Assembly: GCA_009782785.1 (NCBI GenBank)
Contig: WRIJ01000001.1
Coordinates: forward strand, 185,306-249,305
Reading direction: 5' to 3'
DNA from: Propionibacteriaceae bacterium
GTDB lineage: Bacteria > Actinomycetota > Actinomycetes > Propionibacteriales > Propionibacteriaceae
Length of the DNA stretch: 64,000 nucleotides
The notes below the pieces were generated by a model. It searched no databases, had not been told where the DNA came from, and saw only the letters and a list, made by a program, of their open reading frames with translations. A program made the position numbers and the translations under genes. Positions 18,181 through 27,488 of this stretch are shown here, one piece after another. Each line of letters opens with the position of its first letter. Within the stretch, counting starts at the first letter, position 1.

Positions 18181-18822
18181 TTAATAGAAATCAACCCCGG
18201 TTGGTAGATCGAACAGTGAATCCGTCACTGGGCCGCAGCTGAGGGTCGCCCCATAGAAATCGAAGGACGTCGAATCCACCCATGCCGGATCACGCAGCCA
18301 GTCTTCGATCTCCTCACTCGAGCCCCAGGTGATGTAGAAATCATTGTATCCACGGAGGTCTTCGAGGTCGTAGAATCCTCCTTCTCTGACTGACCCCTGG
18401 TCACCGGCTCTGATCTCTGGGCTTTCACCCGACCACTGACCGCACAAATGACAGTCGGAATCTTCGTCCAATGGATAAGAATCCGAGTAAATATCCAGTA
18501 GGTAGATATTGTGGTCGGGGAGTGCCCATGCATGGCTGCCACTTTGTACGCAGCCACGTGGGCCACGTATGTAACCTGGGGAACAGAATTCTTGTTGAGA
18601 GTATTCATGAATGGATGTCCACCCCTGTGTTGTTTGCACAATAAAGGGTTGCCCGTCAGGCATCGTGATGGTGCAATTCATCGCAGAGCGGTCTTTGACT
18701 GCTTGTGCGAAATCTAACCAGGTGTTGATCTGAGGTCCTGTTCCACCCGAGCATCCTGCGAGTGCCAGCAGACCTGCAAGCGCACCGATTATTGCCACAG
18801 AGAGTTTCTTGAAAGTATCCAT
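18181..18822 (-). CDS. Putative lipoprotein of unknown function
   Basis: The 213-residue product starts with a lipoprotein signal: MDTFKK, a hydrophobic stretch, then lipobox LALAGC at residues 19-24, followed by SGG. The mature part is acidic and aromatic, with six further Cys residues including CHLC, suggesting disulfides outside the cell. I find no known domain. It is the last gene downstream of pyrF, 49 bp away, and that spacer contains a 20-bp A/T homopolymer. The ribosome binding site is poor (AGGG about 9 bp upstream). Confidence 0.75.
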   Translation of the reverse strand: MDTFKKLSVAIIGALAGLLALAGCSGGTGPQINTWLDFAQAVKDRSAMNCTITMPDGQPFIVQTTQGWTSIHEYSQQEFCSPGYIRGPRGCVQSGSHAWALPDHNIYLLDIYSDSYPLDEDSDCHLCGQWSGESPEIRAGDQGSVREGGFYDLEDLRGYNDFYITWGSSEEIEDWLRDPAWVDSTSFDFYGATLSCGPVTDSLFDLPTGVDFY

Positions 18823-18839
18823 AACCCAACCCTATGTTC

Positions 18840-18859
18840 AAAAAAAAAAAAAAAAAAAA
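18840..18859. repeat. 20-bp homopolymer (A on plus, T on minus) upstream of lipoprotein start
   Basis: Twenty consecutive A residues on the plus strand lie 17 bp upstream of the lipoprotein ATG, and fill 40 percent of the pyrF-lipoprotein spacer. There is no GC-rich hairpin before the T run on the minus strand, so it does not look like a normal terminator of pyrF. Homopolymers of this length slip readily, and changes in length would alter promoter or leader spacing. Confidence 0.85.
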
Positions 18860-18871
18860 GGAAACTTGAGG

Positions 18872-19675
18872 TTAACTGGGGAGGACTCTGCTCACTGCGT
18901 CACGTAAACCCTGGGGATCAGGGCCGGCCATCAACACCTCACGACTCACTGAGGGGAGTAACACTGCCTGCGTACCACCCATGGATGATTCCAACCCTGA
19001 GATGGTTCCTCCTTGGGTGCCGATACCGGGGATGAGCAGGGATGATGTGAACTCGGTGAGGTCGATCCCTAGATCAGCGTGGGTACCACCGACGACGAGT
19101 GATACGACATTGGCTCCAGCCATATCATTCCAGGCTTGCCCTTGATCCACGATTCCCTGAGCGACCTGGGCCCCGCCATGTGTTGATCCGAGTTGAATAT
19201 CGGCACCTTCCGGATTCGACGTACGCGCCAGTACGTACACTCCCCTGCCATGATTGAGTGCCATCTCGAAGGCAGGCTGTAAAGCCCCGAAACCCAGATA
19301 GGGACTCACCGTGATCGCGTCCACCCCGAGCGGGCCGTCACCCAGATAAGCCTGAGCGTATGCCTGCATCGTCGAACCAATATCGCCGCGTTTCACATCC
19401 AGTATCACCAGTGCACCGGTTTCACGAATCGCCGAGATACACCTTTCGAGCACAGCTATTCCTGGTGATCCCCACATTTCGAAGAAGGCCGACTGGGGTT
19501 TGAAGGCTGCCACCTGGTCACCGAGAGCCTCGATCACACCCATCGCAAACCTCTCCACGCCGTGGACGTCATGGCTCATTGACCAAGTATCCAGAACACC
19601 ACCGTGTGGATCGATCCCGACACAGATTCCGGCTGTTTCTTCGCAGCGGCGCGACAAGCGCTCAAAGTATGTCAT
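18872..19675 (-). CDS. pyrF: Orotidine 5'-phosphate decarboxylase (actinobacterial/type 2)
   Basis: PyrF converts OMP to UMP. The 267-residue protein belongs to the longer subgroup: ICVGIDPHGGVLDTW near the N-terminus, AAFKPQSAFFE, the catalytic DVKRGDIGSTMQAYA motif (Asp-x-Lys-x-x-Asp), AITVSPYLGFGAL, and IPGIGTQGG near the phosphate site. The frame is open back to 19810 inside pyrD, but the Met at 19675 ([13 protein letters not shown]) fits homologues and overlaps the pyrD end by 14 bp. It is the last enzyme of the pyrimidine run carA-carB-pyrD-pyrF. Confidence 0.95.
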   Translation of the reverse strand: MTYFERLSRRCEETAGICVGIDPHGGVLDTWSMSHDVHGVERFAMGVIEALGDQVAAFKPQSAFFEMWGSPGIAVLERCISAIRETGALVILDVKRGDIGSTMQAYAQAYLGDGPLGVDAITVSPYLGFGALQPAFEMALNHGRGVYVLARTSNPEGADIQLGSTHGGAQVAQGIVDQGQAWNDMAGANVVSLVVGGTHADLGIDLTEFTSSLLIPGIGTQGGTISGLESSMGGTQAVLLPSVSREVLMAGPDPQGLRDAVSRVLPS

Positions 19676-20756
19676 GTTCTCTCCCGCGTGCTTGTTTGTC
19701 GATACTTTCATTGATCCCTGCCACGAGACCGGGCCCTGAATAGATGAATCCTGTATAAACCTGAACGAGTTGCGCCCCGAGATCAAAAATCGCTTGAGCA
19801 TCAGCCACACTCATGATTCCCCCCGAAGCGATCACTGGCAAACCCGAGCTCACCGCTCGCCCCACCACATTGCGAGCCCGAGCAGTTAGCGGCCCACCCG
19901 AGAGTCCCCCTTCTTGGCGGGACAACCCCTGATCTGTGGGATGAATTCCCTCACGCGAGAGTGTCGTGTTCGTCGCAATGATTCCTGAGGCTCCAGCGTT
20001 CACCGCTGCTTCCAGAAATTCATCAAGCTGGGCGGCATCCAGGTCGGGGGCGACTTTCACAAAGATCGGTACGGGAGTGGGATCAAGATCTTGGGCTGCC
20101 GTCACCAACCCAGACACGAGATCATGGACGTGAGTCTTGTCTTGGAGCTGGCGCAGTCCTGGGGTATTCGGGCTCGAAATATTGACCGCCACATAGTCCG
20201 CGTACGGCTGGATCGCGGTCAAACTCGCCAGATAATCATCAATAGCCTGGTCGAGTTCCACGATCTTGGTTTTCCCGATCGAGATCCCTAGCGGTAGTCC
20301 GAGAGTGCGCTGACCACGTCGTACCCCCCAACCTTCCAGGCGCGCTGCCAAAGCCTGCACACCCAAGTTATTGAACCCCATACGGTTGATCAGCGCTTGG
20401 GATTTCTTCAACCGAAACACCCGTGGTTTCGGATTACCGTCTTGGCCTTGAGCAGTGACCGTACCTAATTCTGCGAAACCGAAACCTAGCGACGACCAGA
20501 TTCGAGCTGCGCGACCATCCTTATCCAAACCCGCAGCCAACCCGACCCGTCCAGGGAAGGACACCCCTGCCACGTCGACAGACGTTCGTGGCGTGCCAAC
20601 AGCGAACTTCGCCAAATATGCTACCGGTGTGGGTGCTAGTTTCTCTAACACCGCAATCATGTCTTCATGGATTTTTTCCGCATCACTGTTGTGTGAGCGA
20701 AACAAGATCGGTCGAAGCAGGGCCGAGTACCCTCCACTCAACAGTGTCGATCTCAT
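19662..20756 (-). CDS. pyrD: Dihydroorotate dehydrogenase (quinone), class 2
   Basis: The 364-residue enzyme oxidises dihydroorotate with membrane quinone as acceptor. Class 2 features are the N-terminal amphipathic extension ([18 protein letters not shown]) that docks on the membrane, then [60 protein letters not shown] with the catalytic Ser in this class, [17 protein letters not shown] and [10 protein letters not shown]. It starts within carB by a 4-bp overlap and overlaps pyrF, so all are translationally coupled. Confidence 0.96.
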   Translation of the reverse strand: MRSTLLSGGYSALLRPILFRSHNSDAEKIHEDMIAVLEKLAPTPVAYLAKFAVGTPRTSVDVAGVSFPGRVGLAAGLDKDGRAARIWSSLGFGFAELGTVTAQGQDGNPKPRVFRLKKSQALINRMGFNNLGVQALAARLEGWGVRRGQRTLGLPLGISIGKTKIVELDQAIDDYLASLTAIQPYADYVAVNISSPNTPGLRQLQDKTHVHDLVSGLVTAAQDLDPTPVPIFVKVAPDLDAAQLDEFLEAAVNAGASGIIATNTTLSREGIHPTDQGLSRQEGGLSGGPLTARARNVVGRAVSSGLPVIASGGIMSVADAQAIFDLGAQLVQVYTGFIYSGPGLVAGINESIDKQARGREHDIL

Positions 20757-23700
20757 GGAGTAGGCCGCATCATCTCAGCCCACTGCTGCAGTGGACGTAC
20801 GCTCAAAGCATCCTTGCGTGCTGCAGAGATCCCTTGAACCACAGCAATCAGCCCCTGGATCGTGGTCACACACGGAATATCCGCCATGATGGCAGCCGAG
20901 CGTATCCCGTACCCATCACGGCGAGTAGATCCTGAACTCGCACCCGAGTACGGGGTGTTGATCACCAGATCCACCTCGTGAGAGAGCACTAGGTCGACCA
21001 CGGTTTTTTCACCCTCAGGGCCTTCACCTTCGGAACGTTTACGTACAGTGTGAACATCGATCCCGTTGCGGGAAAGAATCTGTGATGTTCCCGTGGTCGC
21101 CAATATCTCGAACCCCATGTCAGCGAGCATTTGTACCGGCAATACAGCGTGACGCTTATCCGAGTTGGCCACCGACACGAAGACCCGCCCTGAGGTGGGC
21201 AGTGACCCATAGGAGGCGGTTTGGCTCTTGGCGAACGCGATCCCGAAGTTCGAATCTAACCCCATGACTTCACCGGTGGAGCGCATCTCGGGACCGAGCA
21301 GGGTGTCGACTGATTGCCCCTCGGTGGTGTGGAAACGGTTGAAGGGCATGACTGCTTCTTTGACCGCGACCGGTGTGGTCTCGGGCGGGGTGGACCCATC
21401 TGAGTCGGGGTTCAGCATTCCCAAAGTACGCAAGTCAGCAATCGTGGAACCCATCATGATGAGTGCTGCTGCTTTCGCGAGTTGAACATTGGTGGCCTTC
21501 GAGACGAAAGGCACCGTACGCGAAGCGCGCGGGTTAGCCTCTAAGACATAGAGAGTGTTGCCCGCCAGCGCGTACTGGATGTTGAGGAGCCCGCAGACTC
21601 CGACCCCTTCAGCGATCGCTAACGTGGAGGTACGAATACGCTCGATCACTTCCGAACCGAGCGTGATCGGTGGCAGAACACACGCGGAGTCACCAGAGTG
21701 AACACCTGCTTCCTCGATGTGTTCCATGATCCCGCCGATGTAAAGATCAGTGCCGTCATAGAGGGCATCGACATCAATCTCGGTGGCATCATCGAGGAAT
21801 TTGTCGATCATGACCGGATTAGCTTCCGAGGCCACAGTCACGGTGGTCACATAGGTGGTGAGTGTCGAGTCGTCATAGACGATTTCCATTCCTCGCCCAC
21901 CGAGCACATAACTGGGGCGCACCAACACCGGGTATCCCAATCTCGAAGCAATCGTCAATGCATCAGCAGAGGAGGTCGCCATATCGAACCGTGGAGCAGG
22001 TAGGTAAGCCAAGCGGAGGACTTCACCGAATTCTCCACGATCCTCCGCCAAGTCGATGGCCGCCGGGGAGGTTCCCACGAGCGGGAGCCCCGCAACTTCG
22101 AGCCCACGAGCGAGTTTTAGCGGGGTCTGTCCACCGAGTTGTACGATCACCCCAGCGATCTCACCAACCGCCATCTCAGCGGCATACACTTCCACGACGT
22201 CTTCTTCGGTGAGCGGCTCAAAATAGAGACGATCTGAGGTGTCATAGTCGGTCGAGACCGTCTCAGGATTGCAGTTGATCATGATCGTTTCGTACCCAGC
22301 CCCAGACAGCGCCATGGAGGCATGGACACAGGAATAATCGAATTCGATGCCCTGCCCGATACGGTTCGGCCCAGACCCAAGGATGAGGACGGCCGGTTTG
22401 GTTCGCGGGCGTACCTCTGTTTCTTCGTCATAGGTCGAATAGTGGTACGGCGTGAGGGCAGCAAACTCGGCAGCACAGGTGTCCACGGTTTTGTAGACCG
22501 GACGGACATTCAAGCTCCAGCGCAGATCACGAATCTCGTGCTCATTGACCCCGCGAATCTCAGCTATCTGAGCGTCAGAGAGTCCATGACGTTTAGCCTT
22601 GCGAAGCAGGGTTTCATCCACGTTGCTAGCCTCAGCGAGCTCGTGGGCCACATCGAGGATGATCACCAACTGGTCGAGGAACCAGGGGTCGATTCCAGTG
22701 GCTTCGCGTACTTGCTCCACAGAAGCCCCTGCGCGGAAGGCTTGAACCACGTCTTGGAGGCGACCATCATGGGGGCGAGCTGCTGAGGTCAATGCCTCTT
22801 GTTGTTGCATGAGAGGGCCACTGAGTCTGAGCGGTGCACGAGAATCTTCCAAGGATCGAAGCGCCTTACCCAAAGCCTCAGTGAAGTTTCGCCCGATCGC
22901 CATTGCTTCACCAACAGACTTCATGTGGGTGGTGAGAGTATCGTCAGCACCAGTGAATTTTTCGAAAGCAAAACGGGGAACCTTCACCACCACATAGTCC
23001 AAGGTGGGCTCGAAACTGGCTGGTGTTTCACCAGTAATGTCGTTGGGTATCTCGTCGAGGGCATACCCGACCGCCACCTTGGCTGCGATCTTGGCGATCG
23101 GGAAACCGGTCGCCTTGGAAGCCAGAGCTGACGAGCGTGACACTCGCGGATTCATTTCGATGACGATGATACGCCCATTGTCAGGGTTCACCGCGAACTG
23201 GATGTTACATCCCCCAGTATCAACCCCCACAGCGCGAATGACCGCGATCCCAATGTCACGCAGGCGCTGATATTCGCGGTCGGTCAGGGTGAGTGCTGGT
23301 GCAACCGTGATCGAGTCACCGGTGTGTACTCCCATCGGGTCCAGGTTTTCGATCGAACAGACCACCACCACGTTGTCTTTGCGATCCCGCATGACCTCCA
23401 GTTCGAATTCTTTCCACCCGAGGATCGATTCTTCCACCAACACTTCTGTAGTGGGTGAGGCATCTAGACCGATCTCCGCCATGAGGCGTACTTCTTCTTC
23501 ATCGTGAGCGAAACCTGAACCTTTACCGCCCATGGTGAACGAGGGACGCAAGACGACCGGATAGCTGAGTTTCGTGGCGGCTTCCACCACCTCATCAATA
23601 GTGTGACAGGTGAAAGAACGAGCCACTTCGGGTGCACCACCGGAAAGATCAGCGAGCGAGGCAACGACTTCTTTGAATTTTTCGCGATCCTCCCCACGCT

Positions 23701-24070
23701 CGATCGCGTCGATATTAGCGCCGATCAGCTCCACACCGTACTTGTCTAAAACCCCGCTCTTGGCGAGGGTCACAGCCGTGTTGAGAGCGGTTTGTCCACC
23801 CATGGTCGCCAACAGCGCATCGGGGTGTTCTTGGGCGATGATCTTCTCCACCACCTCGGGAGTGATGGGTTCAATATAGGTTGCATCTGCGAATTCTGGA
23901 TCGGTCATGATCGTTGCAGGATTCGAGTTGACCAAGATGACTCGATACCCCTCTTCGCGCAGGACCCGACAAGCTTGGGTGCCCGAATAGTCGAATTCGC
24001 AGGCTTGCCCGATCACAATCGGACCAGAACCAATGATCAGTATCGAGGAAATATCGTCACGTCTAGGCAC
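20753..24070 (-). CDS. carB: Carbamoyl phosphate synthase large subunit
   Basis: CarB, 1105 residues, makes carbamoyl phosphate from bicarbonate, ATP and ammonia delivered by CarA. Two homologous ATP-grasp halves are visible: [21 protein letters not shown] at the start of the first and [21 protein letters not shown] of the second, each followed by an ATP-grasp block ([13 protein letters not shown] and [12 protein letters not shown]) and the NPR motif ([38 protein letters not shown]). The C-terminal MGS-like domain (about 950-1105) ends with NTPYSG and binds allosteric effectors. The last few residues overlap pyrD; the start overlaps carA by 8 bp. Confidence 0.98.
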   Translation of the reverse strand: MPRRDDISSILIIGSGPIVIGQACEFDYSGTQACRVLREEGYRVILVNSNPATIMTDPEFADATYIEPITPEVVEKIIAQEHPDALLATMGGQTALNTAVTLAKSGVLDKYGVELIGANIDAIERGEDREKFKEVVASLADLSGGAPEVARSFTCHTIDEVVEAATKLSYPVVLRPSFTMGGKGSGFAHDEEEVRLMAEIGLDASPTTEVLVEESILGWKEFELEVMRDRKDNVVVVCSIENLDPMGVHTGDSITVAPALTLTDREYQRLRDIGIAVIRAVGVDTGGCNIQFAVNPDNGRIIVIEMNPRVSRSSALASKATGFPIAKIAAKVAVGYALDEIPNDITGETPASFEPTLDYVVVKVPRFAFEKFTGADDTLTTHMKSVGEAMAIGRNFTEALGKALRSLEDSRAPLRLSGPLMQQQEALTSAARPHDGRLQDVVQAFRAGASVEQVREATGIDPWFLDQLVIILDVAHELAEASNVDETLLRKAKRHGLSDAQIAEIRGVNEHEIRDLRWSLNVRPVYKTVDTCAAEFAALTPYHYSTYDEETEVRPRTKPAVLILGSGPNRIGQGIEFDYSCVHASMALSGAGYETIMINCNPETVSTDYDTSDRLYFEPLTEEDVVEVYAAEMAVGEIAGVIVQLGGQTPLKLARGLEVAGLPLVGTSPAAIDLAEDRGEFGEVLRLAYLPAPRFDMATSSADALTIASRLGYPVLVRPSYVLGGRGMEIVYDDSTLTTYVTTVTVASEANPVMIDKFLDDATEIDVDALYDGTDLYIGGIMEHIEEAGVHSGDSACVLPPITLGSEVIERIRTSTLAIAEGVGVCGLLNIQYALAGNTLYVLEANPRASRTVPFVSKATNVQLAKAAALIMMGSTIADLRTLGMLNPDSDGSTPPETTPVAVKEAVMPFNRFHTTEGQSVDTLLGPEMRSTGEVMGLDSNFGIAFAKSQTASYGSLPTSGRVFVSVANSDKRHAVLPVQMLADMGFEILATTGTSQILSRNGIDVHTVRKRSEGEGPEGEKTVVDLVLSHEVDLVINTPYSGASSGSTRRDGYGIRSAAIMADIPCVTTIQGLIAVVQGISAARKDALSVRPLQQWAEMMRPTP

Positions 24071-25190
24071 GAGCTACCTCCATCATCGAAGCAAACCGAT
24101 CAAAGAGGTACCCTGCATCGTGAGGCCCAGCAGCAGCTTCCGGGTGGTATTGCACCGCAAAACCCACGAGTGTGTCATCGCGACGAAGCTCGAGACCTTC
24201 CACCACCTGGTCATTGAGACATACATGGCTGACGCGCGCTTGACCATACGGGGTGTCGATATCTTCACCGATGGGGGCATCCACCGCGAACCCATGATTG
24301 TGGGCAGTGATTTCTACGATGCCGGTCCCCAAGTCTTTGACCGGTTGGTTGATGCCACGGTGACCGTACTTCAACTTATAGGTCTTGAATCCTAAAGCTC
24401 GACCAAAGATTTGAGAGCCGAAACAGATGCCAAAGTACGGGACAAACTCACCGAGCAGGGTTTGAAGCAGTTCCATCTGTGCATCTGCTGTGGCGGGATC
24501 ACCAGGCCCATTAGAGAAGAACACCCCATCGGGGTTGAGCCCCATGATGTCATCTCGAGAGGCGGTGGGGGGAAGAACGTGGACCTCCATCCCGCGCCTA
24601 CTCATGAGTGTGGGGGTCATCGATTTGATACCCAAGTCGAGGGCGACGACCGTGAACTTCTTCTTCCCCTCGGCTTTGATGACGTACGGTTGGGTGACCC
24701 CCACTTCGCAGGCGAGATCAGCTCCCGCCATGACGGGAGTGTCCCGTACCTTTTTGACCAGAGAATCAGGGTCCAGGTCTTGGGTGGATATCCCCACACG
24801 CATCGCTCCGCATTCACGCAAGTGGCGGGTGAGCGCACGGGTGTCTATTCCTTGGATTCCCACGACCCCTTGGGTTTCCATCTCATCAGTGAGAGACCGG
24901 TTTGCTCTCCACGAGGACGGACGTGGGCTTAAATCACGCACGACATAGCCGGCCACCCAGATGCGGGTTGATTCATCATCCTCATCGTTCCATCCCGTGT
25001 TACCGATGTGTGGAGCTGTGGCGATCACGACTTGGCGGCAATAACTCGGATCGGTCAAAGTCTCTTGATAACCGCTCATGGAGGTGGAGAAAACAGCCTC
25101 ACCAAAGGTCTCCCCTTGAGCACCGAAAGACTCACCAACAAAATGACGACCATCCTCTAAAACTAGGAGTGCAGGGTGTGATGGTGTCAT
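24063..25190 (-). CDS. carA: Carbamoyl phosphate synthase small (glutaminase) subunit
   Basis: CarA hydrolyses glutamine and channels ammonia to CarB. The 375-residue protein has the N-terminal CPSase_sm domain ([35 protein letters not shown]) and a class I glutamine amidotransferase domain with the nucleophile Cys in [13 protein letters not shown] and the His/Glu pair in AVQYHPEAA. It overlaps carB and begins 10 bp after nusB. No pyrR-type attenuator can fit in this short spacer, so pyrimidine control, if any, must act upstream of efp or elsewhere. Confidence 0.97.
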   Translation of the reverse strand: MTPSHPALLVLEDGRHFVGESFGAQGETFGEAVFSTSMSGYQETLTDPSYCRQVVIATAPHIGNTGWNDEDDESTRIWVAGYVVRDLSPRPSSWRANRSLTDEMETQGVVGIQGIDTRALTRHLRECGAMRVGISTQDLDPDSLVKKVRDTPVMAGADLACEVGVTQPYVIKAEGKKKFTVVALDLGIKSMTPTLMSRRGMEVHVLPPTASRDDIMGLNPDGVFFSNGPGDPATADAQMELLQTLLGEFVPYFGICFGSQIFGRALGFKTYKLKYGHRGINQPVKDLGTGIVEITAHNHGFAVDAPIGEDIDTPYGQARVSHVCLNDQVVEGLELRRDDTLVGFAVQYHPEAAAGPHDAGYLFDRFASMMEVARA

Positions 25191-25200
25191 GTCTTAGAGC

Positions 25201-25647
25201 TTATCCTGTCTTTAGTGGAGTTTCATCTGTCGCCGCGATCAAGGTTGCCACGTGGCCGAGTGCGCCGGTTAAAAAGGACGCCGAAGCCTGCGTGGAGAGT
25301 TCTTTCGCGAGACTCACTGCCTCAGAGATCGCTACAGCTGGTGGGAGGTCGGCGAAGACCATCTCAAAGGTGGCGATCCGCGCCAGACAACGATCGATGG
25401 TGGCCATGCGGGTCACCGACCAGTCGTTGCCGAGACTGGGTGTGAGATAACCATCGATGACGTCCACATTATCGACCACACCGTTGACGAGAGTGAGTGA
25501 ATACTCGGGGGTGTCATGGTCGGACATCCCGCGGTAGTTGTCGATAGCTTCCTCCACACTCACATCAGTGAGGTCAGCGGAATACAGGATGTCGAGGGCA
25601 TACTTGCGCGCCTTGCGCATTCTGGAACGTTTGGGGGCCTCAGACAC
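25201..25647 (-). CDS. nusB: Transcription antitermination factor NusB
   Basis: NusB (148 residues) binds boxA RNA with NusE (S10) and supports antitermination on rRNA operons. Typical features are the basic N-terminus [18 protein letters not shown], then helices ending with [32 protein letters not shown] (EAVxLAK...FLxGxLG being the family ending). It overlaps efp by 8 bp, the common efp-nusB order of actinobacteria and firmicutes. Confidence 0.96.
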   Translation of the reverse strand: MSEAPKRSRMRKARKYALDILYSADLTDVSVEEAIDNYRGMSDHDTPEYSLTLVNGVVDNVDVIDGYLTPSLGNDWSVTRMATIDRCLARIATFEMVFADLPPAVAISEAVSLAKELSTQASASFLTGALGHVATLIAATDETPLKTG

Positions 25648-26197
25648 GGGAGATGTACGACCCGTCGCGGGTGTCCACTTTCACCCGTTCACCTTGGGTG
25701 ATGAACAGTGGAACCTGGATTTGGTATCCGGTCTCCAAGGTGGCTGGTTTAGTTCCCGCACTGGAGCGATCCCCCTGCAACCCTGGCTCGGTGTAGGTGA
25801 TTTCTAACTCAACGGAGGCAGGAAGTTCGATGAACAGTGGGTTTCCTTCATGGATAGCAACCAGGGCCGTACCGTTTTCGAGAAGGAAGTTCTTGGAGTC
25901 GCCGACCATCTCGTTGGTGAGGGTCATCTGGGAGTAGTCATCGGTATCCATGAAGACGTACCCGTCACCATCCTGGTAGAGGTATTGCATTTCACGGCGA
26001 TCAACTTGTGCATCCTCAACCTTGGTGTCCGAGTTGAAAGTCTTGTCGACGACCTTGCCGGAGACGACATGCTTGAGTTTGGTACGTACGACCGTGTTGC
26101 CTTTACCTGGCTTGTGATGCTGGAACCAGATTACACTCCACAGTTGCCCCTCCAGGTCTAACACCGTGCCGTTCTTAATATCATTCGTCGAGATCAT
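25640..26197 (-). CDS. efp: Elongation factor P
   Basis: EF-P relieves ribosome stalling at polyproline. The 185-residue protein has the three beta-barrel domains of the family: the N-terminal KOW-like domain with [16 protein letters not shown], in which Lys at about 32 is at the modification site, then [17 protein letters not shown], and the ending [29 protein letters not shown]. The actinobacterial form keeps Lys and lies with nusB. The gene heads the efp-nusB-carAB-pyrDF run and has an AAAGG ribosome binding site. Confidence 0.97.
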   Translation of the reverse strand: MISTNDIKNGTVLDLEGQLWSVIWFQHHKPGKGNTVVRTKLKHVVSGKVVDKTFNSDTKVEDAQVDRREMQYLYQDGDGYVFMDTDDYSQMTLTNEMVGDSKNFLLENGTALVAIHEGNPLFIELPASVELEITYTEPGLQGDRSSAGTKPATLETGYQIQVPLFITQGERVKVDTRDGSYISRV

Positions 26198-26223
26198 CGG
26201 ATACCTTTCTTACGCGCCAAGAC

Positions 26224-26229
26224 ATTGTA
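26224..26229 (-). promoter_or_regulatory. Probable -10 element of the efp operon promoter
   Basis: TACAAT on the minus strand lies 26 bp upstream of the efp start codon, with the AAAGG site between. It matches the sigma-70 -10 consensus. The -35 region would fall inside the neighbouring REP-like palindrome (26239-26267) and has no good match, so this palindrome may have inserted beside or into the promoter. This is a reading of the sequence only. Confidence 0.5.
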
Positions 26230-26238
26230 CCCAACCCT

Positions 26239-26382
26239 GTCCCCCTGCGCGAAGTCGCCGGGTCCAGTGAGGCGATTATCCACGACTGTAGGGCTTTGTT
26301 GGTGGTGAGTTGGCTAGACAGACTCAACAATGTGGTGATTGTGGTTTCTGGATACTGCGACGCTTCGCGCGCAGCATGACGG
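26239..26382. repeat. REPIN-like element: two inverted palindromic repeats
   Basis: A forward palindrome (about 26239-26267, core CCCTGCGCGAAGTCGCCGGG) and a reverse one (about 26346-26382, core ATACTGCG...CGCAGCAT followed by GACGG) flank a spacer that contains GTTGGTGGTGAGT and CAGACTC, shared with the 153-bp tandem units at 17.6-18.1 kb. No gene is seen between 26198 and 26608; open frames here cross the repeats. Confidence 0.8.
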
Positions 26383-26457
26383 GGCCGGTGAAGCAACAAC
26401 ACCACAATGATGGATTTCCCAGGGTTAATCAGTGGTGGTCCCGAGCGACGCGGTGGC

Positions 26458-26488
26458 GTCATTCCGCGCGAAGTCGCGGAATCCAGAC
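26458..26488. repeat. REP-like palindrome, single copy
   Basis: GTCATTCCGCGCGAAGTCGC followed by GGAATCCAGA forms a perfect ATTCCGCG/CGCGGAAT hairpin. The bases after it (AAGCGATTTGCCACAAGGGA, then GGAGTCTG) are repeated nearly identically after the copy at 30629, so the two loci share more than the palindrome. Confidence 0.85.
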
Positions 26489-26608
26489 AAGCGATTTGCC
26501 ACAAGGGAGGAGTCTGTTGGTGGAGAAATCGCTGCAACTCAGACTCTGCTTCTGCCATAGAAACGGGGTGTCGATCCCCCATGAAATCGGGGGCACCCCG
26601 CACAGATA

Positions 26609-27289
26609 TTATACAAGATTTGATACAGGTATTCCTGGACGATTTTCTAGCTCGGTTGGAATAGGCGATGTCCCCACAATCCACTCTTGAAGGGACGGGT
26701 GAATAAATCCTGAAGTCTTCACAAGCAAACGATAGTCAGCTTCTAGATTTCGACGGTGGATTGGTTCTCCATGAGAGATTCGATTCCTTATTGTTAAGAA
26801 CACACCCATGGCATGAAACAGTTTTCCTCGACGAACCTGCGGGAAAGAGTGCCGAAGTATTGGCTCCCATAATGACCGATTGTATGATCCTGACAAGAGC
26901 GATCGCCAGAACCCAAACGATAACTCTGTAAGAACTCGCCCGTGTACTTCTTGGCGGGCACCTTGCTCGGTTGCGTAATGCATGGCTTTGATCACTTTGA
27001 CACGAGCTTCACTCCTCAGCGGTGTTGATATGCATCGGTACCATGGTTCGCCATCTGCATGATTTCCTTGATGCCATGTGTGCATGGCAGTGTCAATGGT
27101 GTTGCGAAGGGCAACTTCTAAATAGTGGATAGACTCATAAAATGCAGCAGACATGCGCAAGTTCCAACAGTATAAGTCAAGGGCAGATTCAAGTGTTTGC
27201 TCCACGGTTTGCATTCGATATGCTTCGATCCGTGGGGCGCTCAATAGTCGCGAAATGTCTTCAGTGATCACAGTGATGTTAGTTTTCAC
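26609..27289 (-). CDS. HEPN/Abi-like protein (putative abortive infection factor)
   Basis: The 226-residue protein resembles Abi_2/AbiF-like proteins: an N-terminal helical region with ALDLYCWNLRMSAAFYESIHYLEVALRN, a middle with LTELSFGFWRSLL, and RIRHSFP-like and RNRISHGEPI segments near residue 185. RNRISH is an R-x4-H motif of HEPN ribonucleases, so RNA cleavage on infection is a reasonable inference. The open frame begins with TTG at 27319, but GTG at 27289, preceded by AGGA, looks better. It lies downstream of a phase-variable restriction-modification gene, with a structured 170-bp leader between them. Family membership is from motif and pattern only. Confidence 0.75.
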   Translation of the reverse strand: MKTNITVITEDISRLLSAPRIEAYRMQTVEQTLESALDLYCWNLRMSAAFYESIHYLEVALRNTIDTAMHTWHQGNHADGEPWYRCISTPLRSEARVKVIKAMHYATEQGARQEVHGRVLTELSFGFWRSLLSGSYNRSLWEPILRHSFPQVRRGKLFHAMGVFLTIRNRISHGEPIHRRNLEADYRLLVKTSGFIHPSLQEWIVGTSPIPTELENRPGIPVSNLV

Positions 27290-27319
27290 ACTGGATATCC
27301 TATCGACGTGGACTGACAA

Positions 27320-27488
27320 GGTGTCGCACCGGCTAGAGGGTACGACACCAGGATTGACCCAGGTTGATAGACATGCTCTATCAGATGTTGTACCCTAGTA
27401 CATGCAAGCCCCAGGAATAATGGCGTAGCGACTTTGGTCAGCGAAACCCCCTGGGGCATCGTCTTTACTGGGCATTGCCGTGCAACGA
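27320..27488 (-). ncRNA. Candidate structured RNA upstream of the Abi-like gene
   Basis: Reading the minus strand, this spacer has three stems. The first is GCCCCAGG paired with CCTGGGGC around a 34-base loop that holds two copies of TCGCT. The second is TGATAGA/TCTATCA with loop GCATG. The third is GGTGTCG/CGACACC, ending right before the coding region. A small GTAC-TAGG-GTAC hairpin lies between the first two. No open frame is present. It may be a regulatory leader, an RNA antitoxin for the HEPN protein, or simply a terminator for the upstream gene plus a leader. Some Abi_2/HEPN proteins are known to be coupled to adjacent non-coding RNAs; the assignment here is inference. Confidence 0.45.

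Noticed and set aside
17451..18242. Long open frames on both strands (263 and 173 residues) with repeated peptide units
   Set aside because: They result from a 153-bp tandem repeat, a multiple of three, so any open frame in one unit continues through all. The DNA is REPIN-like and has no ribosome binding site or family match.
18840..18859. Poly-T (minus strand) as a rho-independent terminator of pyrF
   Set aside because: No GC-rich hairpin precedes it; only a weak AT-rich dyad around GTTAAC is present, and 20 bases exceed the usual tract.
25191..25200. Pyrimidine attenuator (PyrR type) before carA
   Set aside because: The spacer after nusB is 10 bp and holds no room for a leader.
26181..26684. 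167-residue open frame between efp and the Abi-like gene
   Set aside because: It spans two REP-like elements and overlaps both neighbours; no motif or ribosome binding site supports it.
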